Source: Candidatus Woesearchaeota archaeon (GTDB lineage Archaea; Nanobdellota; Nanobdellia; Woesearchaeales; GW2011-AR4). Taken from it: a stretch of 64,000 bases of DNA. The stretch's first letter is position 1. Each line of letters begins with the position of its first letter. A program made the position numbers and the translations under genes. The DNA is taken from NCBI GenBank assembly GCA_016180235.1, contig JACPBQ010000002.1, positions 128,206 through 192,205 of the forward strand, in the 5' to 3' direction. Below the pieces are notes generated by a model. It ran no database searches. It saw only the letters and a program-made list of their open reading frames with translations, and had not been told where the DNA came from. Shown here one piece after another: positions 36,284-43,906 of this stretch.

Positions 36284-36645
36284 TTTTTCTTGATACTTAT
36301 GCGATAATAGAGATAGCAATAAGCAGCCCAAACTACAAAAAATATGCTCTGGATTCAAAAGATGCAGTAACTACAGTTTTTAATTTAATGGAAGCGCACT
36401 TTTACTATTTAAAGAATTTTGGCAAAGAAGAAGCAAACAAAACTTATAGTGTTGTAAAGACGTTAGTAATACCTATAGACGATTCTACAATCAAAGAGGC
36501 CAATGAGTTTAAGCTTGCAAACCTAAAAAAACGCTTAAGCTTTGCAGATTGTATTGGTTACTCAACAGCCCTGAAATATAAGGCCAAATTCCTGACAGGG
36601 GACTATCAGTTCAAAGGCATGGAAAATGTGGAGTTTGTCAGATAA
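36277..36645 (+). CDS. PIN-domain ribonuclease (VapC-like toxin)
   Basis: 122 residues, the normal VapC length. The acidic quartet can be seen as D6 in 'VIFLDTYAIIEI', E near 'NLMEAHFYY', and 'SFADCIGYSTALKYKAKFLTGDYQFKG' for the C-terminal pair. Such proteins cleave RNA, often tRNA or rRNA, and are neutralised by the upstream antitoxin. The pair is isolated between locus A and the TM/Cys-repeat gene. Confidence 0.82.
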   Translation: MVIFLDTYAIIEIAISSPNYKKYALDSKDAVTTVFNLMEAHFYYLKNFGKEEANKTYSVVKTLVIPIDDSTIKEANEFKLANLKKRLSFADCIGYSTALKYKAKFLTGDYQFKGMENVEFVR

Positions 36646-36663
36646 AAAGGTTTAATTTGTTGT

Positions 36664-37806
36664 TTAAATCAGCTCAAATAAGCTCTGGTTAATCAAGCTT
36701 TCATAGAAAGCAACATCAGTTATGTTCAATTTGCTTAATTGCTTTAGGCTCTCGCAGCTCTGCTTCAGATACTGGTTAGTTACCTTATCGCACACAGTAT
36801 AATCTTTCTTGTCAATGACAAAATTCATGTAGCAGGAATCTTTCCTGCTGTCCTTGCTTATTTCCTCGCATACCTCGCTCCTTCCGACTATTTTTGCAAC
36901 ATTGCTCAGGCAGACATCCTTTGTCCTTTCATCAGCTATTTTGGCGCAGTAAGCCCTGTCGCCTAAAACCTCGCCGATTTTATTGAAGCACAGGTCTCTT
37001 GAAGTCTGCAATTCCAGCTGATTGCACAATCTTTCCGCTTCCTGCCTGTTTTGCCCTGCTATCTGCTCGACTTTCTCCAGGGTTTCAAAAGTCGTAATTG
37101 CAGAATTTCCTGGAGTTGTTTCTTCATCTGGCACAGGTTCTTCTCCAGTTTCTTCAGGAGTTTCGGCAACTGGCTCTTCTGTAATTTCTTCTTCTATTGG
37201 CTCATCACCAACCGACCCTTCAGCAACCTGCCCCACTATCTTTACAGGCAATGTTGCAACAGCCCTCTGGCCATTATAAGTCGCTATAGCCCTTAAGACA
37301 TAATCCCCAGCCGCAGCATCAGGAGGAACTTGCATGTTAATCTGATTTGAGCCTTTTGTTTCTATGGCCCTTGTCTCTTCCTTGAACGTAACAACATCAT
37401 TTGTCTTTATATTGATCAATTCATACTTCAGGCTGACATCATACCTCCTTGCAGAGCCTAAATTATCAAGTTCGGAAATAAACGTTATATCTTCACCGCT
37501 ATTAACCGTTGTCTTTACGCTTTCCAGGTTTAAATCAAGCAGTGTTCCAGGCGCTTTGCTGCCGGCAAAATTAAAAAATACGAAAGAGACAGCCACTATC
37601 CCGATAAAAATTGCTGCAATTCCTATTAAGGCAGCGGGAGAAAAATGTATTATATGCCTTACTTCAGGGCTGGAAATATACCTTATAGCTTCATCAATAT
37701 CTGCAGGAGAATAGCCATATTTTAAAAGATAATTCCTTATTGTCTGTACATCAAAGCCCCTTTTTATCTGCTCTTGTATGTAATCAACAAGCTTCGTATT
37801 TGCCAT
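36664..37806 (-). CDS. TM protein with N-terminal helical module and C-terminal Cys repeats
   Basis: 380 residues. A cytoplasmic N-terminal module ('LVDYIQEQIKRGFDVQTIRN', 'YGYSPADIDEAIRYI') resembles a small helical domain common in DPANN membrane proteins. One membrane helix follows (about 55-80), then a beta-sandwich of the CARDB type ('DLNLESVKTTVNSGEDI'), an acidic Thr/Glu/Pro linker, and a set of ~25-residue helical repeats each with two Cys ('CNQLELQTSRDLCFNKI', 'CAKIADERTKDVCLSNV', 'CEEISKDSRKDSCYMNF'). These look like disulphide-linked helical hairpins. A TATA box 27 bp upstream (37826-37845) predicts a leaderless mRNA. Unknown function. Confidence 0.65.
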   Translation of the reverse strand: MANTKLVDYIQEQIKRGFDVQTIRNYLLKYGYSPADIDEAIRYISSPEVRHIIHFSPAALIGIAAIFIGIVAVSFVFFNFAGSKAPGTLLDLNLESVKTTVNSGEDITFISELDNLGSARRYDVSLKYELINIKTNDVVTFKEETRAIETKGSNQINMQVPPDAAAGDYVLRAIATYNGQRAVATLPVKIVGQVAEGSVGDEPIEEEITEEPVAETPEETGEEPVPDEETTPGNSAITTFETLEKVEQIAGQNRQEAERLCNQLELQTSRDLCFNKIGEVLGDRAYCAKIADERTKDVCLSNVAKIVGRSEVCEEISKDSRKDSCYMNFVIDKKDYTVCDKVTNQYLKQSCESLKQLSKLNITDVAFYESLINQSLFELI

Positions 37807-37825
37807 TGAATCTTTCTTTTTCTTA

Positions 37826-37845
37826 TTATATATTTAAATGTTGTT
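37826..37845 (-). promoter_or_regulatory. TATA box of the 380-aa gene
   Basis: On the minus strand, caacatttaaatatata, with a centre about 27 bp from ATG 37806. Confidence 0.6.
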
Positions 37846-38322
37846 TTAATTTTGCTAAAACTCAATACTATTTTAATATACCTTATTTATACTTTAGTTA
37901 TACTTAATTTTGTATAAATAATACTCTATAAATACTTAAAATATACTTTAATTATACTATTTTTTGTATAAATTATTAAAATAAAGCTGATTTATAATAA
38001 AAATATTTATATACTAGTATACAAATTATATCCTAATTATGACAAAATATAGGATAAAATCAGCATAGATAAAGGCTTTAATGACTAAAATAAATTAAAA
38101 TTTCCAATTTCATCAAAAAAGCCAAAAACAAAGAAAAACTGATTTCCATTATAATAGGCGAGGTCGAGCGTGTGCGTGAGATGCGAGTGAGCAAGTAGTA
38201 AAGCTATAAGTGATATACTCAATTATTCACTCGCTCACAATTCACTGACAGCGAGACCGAGCACTATATTTTGTGAGCGAAGCGAACAGGCTAAAAATTT
38301 TAAAAAATTAATTTAATCAAAA
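37846..38322. other. Intergenic region upstream of locus B
   Basis: About 480 bp without a gene. The first 200 bp are AT-rich with repeated ttatact and taaata words and a strong TATA candidate (aatatttatatactagtatac, about 38003-38025). The second part holds the CGAG-rich repeat described separately. Confidence 0.5.
38157..38295. repeat. CGAG-rich repeat, long copy
   Basis: Begins gcgaggtcgagcgtgtg and ends gacagcgagaccgagcacta followed by gtgagcgaagcgaac. An inner inverted repeat gcgagtg / cactcgc spans about 44 bp. The two ends match the short copy at 40659-40700. GC-rich words stand out against the AT-rich surroundings. Confidence 0.6.
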
Positions 38323-38487
38323 ATGCCAACCATCCAGATAAGAATTACGGTTTCTAAAGAAATTAATGACTTATTGGAAAAAGCAGCCAAAAAGCTTGGC
38401 AAGAAAAAGTCAATGCTGGCCAGGGAATTAATGGAACAAAAATTGTATGACCTAAATTTAATACAAAAGGAGCTGAAGGAAATCTAA
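38323..38487 (+). CDS. Ribbon-helix-helix (CopG/Arc-like) regulator leading locus B
   Basis: 54 residues, too short for the ORF track. 'TIQIRITVSKEINDLLEKAAK' and 'KKSMLARELMEQKLYDL' give the strand-helix-helix pattern of RHH DNA-binding proteins, which bind operators as dimers. Its stop is one base before the ATG of the pilin-like protein, so it is co-transcribed and could autoregulate locus B. Confidence 0.75.
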   Translation: MPTIQIRITVSKEINDLLEKAAKKLGKKKSMLARELMEQKLYDLNLIQKELKEI

Positions 38488-38488
38488 G

Positions 38489-40609
38489 ATGGGAACAAAG
38501 GCGCAGGTTTCAATATTCATCATTTTTGGGATCGTAATTTTAGCGGCAGCTGCAGTTGTGTTTTACATAAATACATCCGGGCAGAAAGAGGAGATTGCTC
38601 CCGGAGTTTTTATTTCAACTCAGGAAATACCAACTCAGCTTGACCCTGTAAGCAGTTTTGTCACGCAATGCCTTGATGATGTGGCTGTCAGCGGCCTGAA
38701 GCTGATAGGCGAGCATGGAGGCTATATAGACACCAACAGCCCTGAACTCACAAAGCAGAATTTCAAAATAAGCGATGACCCGACTGAAAGCGATGCTGTT
38801 GCTTTTGCACCAGGAAGCGAATTTAAAATCCCGTACTGGTGGTATCTGGAAAGCAATAATAATTGCGAGGGGACATGCAGGTTTTCAAGCAAAAGACCGG
38901 AATTAAGGGATGATGATGGCTCAATAGAAAAGCAACTCAACAGGTATATAGAAAAAAATATGCCGGAGTGCATAAATAATTTTGAAAGCTTAACCGGGCA
39001 GGGATTTGAAATCAGCGGATTAAGCGCAATAAAAGCCAATGCAAAAGTTGCGGAAAGCGATGTTGTCGTAGTCATGGACTATAGATTAAGCGCAAAAAAG
39101 GAAGGCATTACATCCACTTTGGACCAGTTCTTTGTGAGGGTTCCGGTTGACCTGGAAAAAATCTACAATCTTGCCACAGAAATAACAAACTTGCAGCAGA
39201 AATACCGCTTCCTCGAAAGGCAGACTATGAACCTTGTGTCTTCTTTCTCGTCAGTCGATAGCAATAAGCTGCCTCCGGTTACAGACATGAGGTTTGAGTT
39301 CGGAAGCACTACAAGCTGGAGGAAATCGGATGTAAAAAACAGTATCATGCAGGTACTGGCAAGCTACATCCCCATGTTCCAGGTAGATGGCACAAGGAAC
39401 TTCAATCGCGACTTTTACTCTTCGGAATTAAAGCAGAGGCTTTATGACAGCATGATTGTTCCCGTTGCAAATCAGGAATACAACAATTTGGATGTGACAT
39501 TCAATTATCTTGACTTCTGGCCGATATATTTCAGCATTAATTGCAACGGGGAAATTTGCCAGCCAGAATCAGCTTCCTCGAACCTGCTGGCCCTTATAGG
39601 GCTGCAAAGGTATGATTTTGCATACGATGTTTCATTTCCGGCATTAGTCGGGGTTTTTGACCAGGACGCATTGAACGGACAGGGCTATAATTTCAATTTT
39701 TTCCTGGAAGCCAATGTAAGGAACAACCGCGAGCTGGAGTCAGAGTTTGTGCCTTTGCAGACAGCCGATATTCCTGCCGCATCTTTCCTCTGCGATTTAA
39801 GCAACAGGAACAGCGCTGAAGTGACAATCAAGGTGATTGATGCAGTTGAAGCAAAGCCGCTGGATGGTGTAAGCGTTACTTTAGGAGTTGCAGGAGAAAA
39901 CTGCTACATCGGAAGCACAAACGAGAATGGCACTTTGGTTGCAAAATTTCCAGCCGGGACAGCAGGCGCACTCATTAGCTTATTGAAGCCTGACTATATC
40001 TCAAAATCGCAGTTGTTTGACGCGAGCCCTGACAGGAAACTTTCTCTGGAAGCGAAGCTTGACCCTGTCAAAGAAAAGAAGATAACAATAAAGAAAAAGC
40101 TGCTCGAAAAAACAAGCAGAGGCTGGGAGTTTACAAACAAAATTTCTGACTTAAAGCCGGATGAGGAGGCATTTGTGACGCTGACAAGATTAAGCCCGCT
40201 TACAGAGGAGGATTTTGATGCTGTTGCAAGCATAAAGGGGCCCAACGAGGAGCAGATCAGGCTGGCTCCGGGAAAATATGAGGTTAATATAAACACTTTC
40301 CTGAGGGAAAACATAAGGATACCTGAAAAGAAAGTGAGGAAAAAAACCGGTTTGTTCTCGGAAGAGGAATTTACCATCCCCGGATTTGAGTTTAATGCAA
40401 ACAATCCTTATCCTTCCGGAGGCTTAAGGATGAATGTTACGATAACAGAAGAGGACCTAAAGAAAGACACCATCACATTTTTTGCGGTAAGCCCGGCTTT
40501 GGAGAATGTTCCTGAGCAGCAAAGGTCAATTGATGATTTGAATCAGGCGGCAAATATTGACGAGTATTCAAGAGTTTTTGCAGCATTGTTGGCTCCAGTA
40601 TTCCAATAA
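38489..40609 (+). CDS. GQ/AQ-anchored (class III signal-like) surface protein, locus B
   Basis: 706 residues. The N-terminus 'GTKAQVSIFIIFGIVILAAA' is a variant of the pilin-type anchor, with A-Q instead of G-Q. Shared motifs with loci A and C: 'VSSFVTQCLDDVAVSGLKLI', 'GGYIDTN', 'IPYWWYLES', 'LNRYIEKNMPECINNFES', 'SNKLPPVTDM'. The C-terminal ~250 residues are predicted beta-rich and include a carboxypeptidase-regulatory-like segment ('VEAKPLDGVSVTLG', 'ENCYIGSTNENGTLVAKF'). It is one base downstream of the RHH gene. Confidence 0.76.
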   Translation: MGTKAQVSIFIIFGIVILAAAAVVFYINTSGQKEEIAPGVFISTQEIPTQLDPVSSFVTQCLDDVAVSGLKLIGEHGGYIDTNSPELTKQNFKISDDPTESDAVAFAPGSEFKIPYWWYLESNNNCEGTCRFSSKRPELRDDDGSIEKQLNRYIEKNMPECINNFESLTGQGFEISGLSAIKANAKVAESDVVVVMDYRLSAKKEGITSTLDQFFVRVPVDLEKIYNLATEITNLQQKYRFLERQTMNLVSSFSSVDSNKLPPVTDMRFEFGSTTSWRKSDVKNSIMQVLASYIPMFQVDGTRNFNRDFYSSELKQRLYDSMIVPVANQEYNNLDVTFNYLDFWPIYFSINCNGEICQPESASSNLLALIGLQRYDFAYDVSFPALVGVFDQDALNGQGYNFNFFLEANVRNNRELESEFVPLQTADIPAASFLCDLSNRNSAEVTIKVIDAVEAKPLDGVSVTLGVAGENCYIGSTNENGTLVAKFPAGTAGALISLLKPDYISKSQLFDASPDRKLSLEAKLDPVKEKKITIKKKLLEKTSRGWEFTNKISDLKPDEEAFVTLTRLSPLTEEDFDAVASIKGPNEEQIRLAPGKYEVNINTFLRENIRIPEKKVRKKTGLFSEEEFTIPGFEFNANNPYPSGGLRMNVTITEEDLKKDTITFFAVSPALENVPEQQRSIDDLNQAANIDEYSRVFAALLAPVFQ

Positions 40610-40658
40610 CAAAATCACGGAAACAAAAAAACAATGAAAAAAATTCCAACAATAAATC

Positions 40659-40700
40659 GCGAGGCGAGCGATGTGTAGAGACAGCGAGCCGAGCACTAAA
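40659..40700. repeat. CGAG-rich repeat, short copy
   Basis: gcgaggcgagcgatgtg followed by gacagcgagccgagcacta, the two ends of the long copy joined with the centre missing. It lies between the first and second genes of locus B. Confidence 0.6.
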
Positions 40701-40762
40701 ATTGCGGAGAATTTTGAAATCAGACAAAAAAGTTTCAATAATAAAAAACACTAAAAAATAAA

Positions 40763-43700
40763 ATGATTAAAATGGCCGGAAATCACAAGCAAAAAATTGC
40801 AGTTTTAATGGTCTTATTAGTTATTATGCTGCCTGTTTATTCTTCTCTGGCATTTGCCGACCTGTCGAAGATAGAGGCAAGGGGAAAGGATAATGTAAAC
40901 AACTACATAAGGGAAAGTGATTTCATAACATTCAAGGCTACTGCAACAGTTCCCGGAGACACTGCAATAACCGCAAGCCAGGTGCTTTTGGGCTCTAACC
41001 TGCAGTTTGACAGCTGCAAGGCGGGAATAGACGGCTTCGACTGCACATTAAGGTTCCCTGGAAACGGGACGACGTTGTTTGATGCAAAAGCAATCCCGTA
41101 CACAATAACCTTAAAAAATGATGCAGGAAATGTTGTGCAGACAAAAACAGACAGCATTTTCGTCGATAACCTTCCTCCGCAGATAACTTCTTTCACTGTC
41201 GACCAGGCCCTTATAAGCTCGGGCATCGTGCGGTTCAGCTTTGATGTTTTGGATAATGCCTGCGCCGCCTCAAGCTGCGCCGGAAAATGCTCCGGAATTA
41301 AAAGTGTGGAGCTCTCTGACACCAAAAGCAGCTACAAGGACACCATCACTTTCAACACGGATTCGTGCACAGTCTCCAGGACTTTTGAAACATCTGCATT
41401 GCCATTCTCAGAAGGCCAGCATGTTATACTGGCAAAGGCATTTGACAGGTTTGACCAAGTATCAACAGCAGCATCAGCAACATTTCAATTTGACAAAAGC
41501 GCCCCTTTCATCGACTTGAACACATTAAGGGTTGTTGATGGCCTGGATATAGACTTAAGCTCTTTTGGAGCTGCTCCTGTGCCGGTAACGGTAAAGATTG
41601 ACATAAAGGATACCGATCTTAACAAAAATACTGTGTTTGCTGATTTAAGCGAGCTTAATAAAAACGCCAACCTTGGGAATGTACAGGCTTCCTGCGGGGA
41701 AACTCAAAACAGCATAACGGCATGCTCATGGAATATTGCTCTTGCTCCTGACGGTCCCGGACTAAAGAAAGTTACAATACTTGCTTCCGATATTTCCGGA
41801 AATAATGCAAAGACCGAAATAACAAAAAGTTTTGGATTGGATAGTGCAGGGCCTGTTGTCCTTTCTTTGGCCAGTGCACAGGTTGTGGATGGCCAGAACT
41901 TTGCTAAATTAAGCAATAATACCTTTGTTGCAACTTTGAGGGATGATGCTGGGGTAAAGGCTTCTGACATAAAGCTGCATGCGGATACTGTTGTTAAGGA
42001 AGCAGATTCGTGCTCCAAAGCAGTCGATATATGGCAATGCACCTGGAGCAATATCAATTTCCTGAATCCGGGAAAAATAAAAGTATCAATAGATACTGAT
42101 TCAAAAGACAGGCTTGGCAACCTAGTTACAGAGAAATTCGAGAAAGAAGTTATTGTTGATTCCATAAAGCCAAAATTAGTCCAGATTGTTGTAAAAGGCA
42201 TAGGCGGAAGCCAGGAAGCTCTTGAAGAGTTTATAACAACTGGAGACAAGCTGCAGGTCCAGGCAGTCATTGAGGATGATAGTCTGCAGAAAGCTTCTGC
42301 TGATTTCTCCAGGTTTATATTCAATGCAAGGGATGTGAATGCGGATACTTGCACAAAAACCGGAGCAAAAACATTTGTATGCTCATGGACAACATCATCT
42401 ATAGATATAGAGAGTTTTATTGATGATTTCATAAGGCTTCAGTTTACCGATATTGCGGGCAATACTCTGGAAGCCAAGGAGCCTCTAAAGGTCCTTGGGG
42501 TTACAGGAGGCGAGACCCCTGACTTCTGGCAAAGCTCGGTCAGATGCTCTCCGTCTTTGCTTGATAGGGAAACGCTGCCATTGATAAGCCAAAGGGCATT
42601 TTGCCTGGTTTCCCTAACTCCAAAGTCATTGGCAGGCAGCGCATTTGAAGATATAGAACCGGTAAGCGCAACACTTGGGGAATGCAGTGGCGATATGAGC
42701 TTTGTTGATTCTGTCAAGCTGGAAAACAACCAGTTCAGCAAGGAGCCATTGCTCAGGATAAATTTCAAAAGGCAGGATGCAAGGGTTGACAAGATAGATC
42801 TTCTTTGCCCTGTTGACATAATATCCAGGAAAGGCAATAATATCGTTACAACTCCGGAAAAAGAGAATGTAGACATTAATTTCCAGCTCTACAACCAGCC
42901 ATTGGGAGAAGTCTCTGCTAACGTACAGAAGAAGATTGATGATGCAGTTGAGGATTCCGAAGGCATTTTGGATTATGTTGCCTGGATGAAAACTGTTTTC
43001 TTTTATGGGGAAAGGCTATGTAATGTTGGGAATATCGTTGTAAATATTGTCGCTTTATATAAGGCAGTAGGCATATTTTGGGCAGATTTTGATCTGTTAA
43101 CTACAGGAACCCCTGCAAATGCAGCAGCCAAAGCTGAAAGGATATCCTGGGACACTTTGACTGAAGAAGCAAGGCAGGAAACTCTCGGAAAATTTCCATT
43201 AATCACAAAAGCATGCAACCTTGTCAACTGTAAATCCGTTGTAGATAAGAATGCAATAACTTTCGATTTTGAAGGTCCTGAATCTATTTTAGGGAAATGG
43301 AGGCAGGGAGGAAAAGACATACTAGGAACCTTAGATGTTGGCGGCATTGTAAGCAAATATGTCGGTGAAAAAGGAAAAGAGTCAGATCCAACCAGGTTCA
43401 TGAATCCAAAAGACAGCATAGTGGTTGCATCTTTGACTGCATGCATTCCCGGCATTATCTACGGCCTGGACAAATACAGGCAAATTCAATGCATGTATGC
43501 TGATTGCTTGCAAACAGGAGTTGGCAAGCAGGGATTGCCTGTGTTTGCATGCGAGGACCAGAAGAGCTATGCAACCTGCAAATATGTTGTTGGGGAAGTA
43601 TTCAAAGTAATACCAATAACAGCGGCATTTGATTATTACGCAAATCTGATAAAATCAACTTTAGCCAATCCGTTCAAGATATTGGGTGCAGGAATAGCAG

Positions 43701-43906
43701 TTGCATGTGATCCAAAGATTGTAGGTGAACCTTTCAGCTATAATGTTTGTGCAGGAGTAAAAATAGTATCATTGCTTGGTGTAACAATACAGGAAGTAAC
43801 CTCGATATTTGACGCAGACACATGGACAATACAGGAAGACTTCTGCGACAGGCTGGAAAAAGCAGAAGATTCGGACAGCGAAGAAAGCGGAGGGTTATTC
43901 GGATAA
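40763..43906 (+). CDS. Large secreted protein with Ig-like repeats and the shared Cys/membrane module, locus B
   Basis: 1047 residues. A signal peptide ('KIAVLMVLLVIMLPVYSSLAFA') is followed by about five Ig-like beta domains ('FVDNLPPQITSFTVD', 'DSAGPVVLSLAS'), each with conserved Cys pairs ('ADSCSKAVDIWQCTWSNINF'). The C-terminal ~250 residues form the module shared by loci A and C: an amphipathic/hydrophobic 'WMKTVFFYGERLCNVGNIVV', then 'ACIPGIIYGLDKYRQIQCMY', 'YATCKYVVGEVFKVI'. ATG 40772 is an alternative start. Its cell-surface location is inferred from the signal sequence. Confidence 0.75.
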   Translation: MIKMAGNHKQKIAVLMVLLVIMLPVYSSLAFADLSKIEARGKDNVNNYIRESDFITFKATATVPGDTAITASQVLLGSNLQFDSCKAGIDGFDCTLRFPGNGTTLFDAKAIPYTITLKNDAGNVVQTKTDSIFVDNLPPQITSFTVDQALISSGIVRFSFDVLDNACAASSCAGKCSGIKSVELSDTKSSYKDTITFNTDSCTVSRTFETSALPFSEGQHVILAKAFDRFDQVSTAASATFQFDKSAPFIDLNTLRVVDGLDIDLSSFGAAPVPVTVKIDIKDTDLNKNTVFADLSELNKNANLGNVQASCGETQNSITACSWNIALAPDGPGLKKVTILASDISGNNAKTEITKSFGLDSAGPVVLSLASAQVVDGQNFAKLSNNTFVATLRDDAGVKASDIKLHADTVVKEADSCSKAVDIWQCTWSNINFLNPGKIKVSIDTDSKDRLGNLVTEKFEKEVIVDSIKPKLVQIVVKGIGGSQEALEEFITTGDKLQVQAVIEDDSLQKASADFSRFIFNARDVNADTCTKTGAKTFVCSWTTSSIDIESFIDDFIRLQFTDIAGNTLEAKEPLKVLGVTGGETPDFWQSSVRCSPSLLDRETLPLISQRAFCLVSLTPKSLAGSAFEDIEPVSATLGECSGDMSFVDSVKLENNQFSKEPLLRINFKRQDARVDKIDLLCPVDIISRKGNNIVTTPEKENVDINFQLYNQPLGEVSANVQKKIDDAVEDSEGILDYVAWMKTVFFYGERLCNVGNIVVNIVALYKAVGIFWADFDLLTTGTPANAAAKAERISWDTLTEEARQETLGKFPLITKACNLVNCKSVVDKNAITFDFEGPESILGKWRQGGKDILGTLDVGGIVSKYVGEKGKESDPTRFMNPKDSIVVASLTACIPGIIYGLDKYRQIQCMYADCLQTGVGKQGLPVFACEDQKSYATCKYVVGEVFKVIPITAAFDYYANLIKSTLANPFKILGAGIAVACDPKIVGEPFSYNVCAGVKIVSLLGVTIQEVTSIFDADTWTIQEDFCDRLEKAEDSDSEESGGLFG

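Noticed and set aside
38157-38295. CGAG-rich region as a CRISPR array
   Set aside because: No regular repeat-spacer spacing; only two related copies, one of them shortened.
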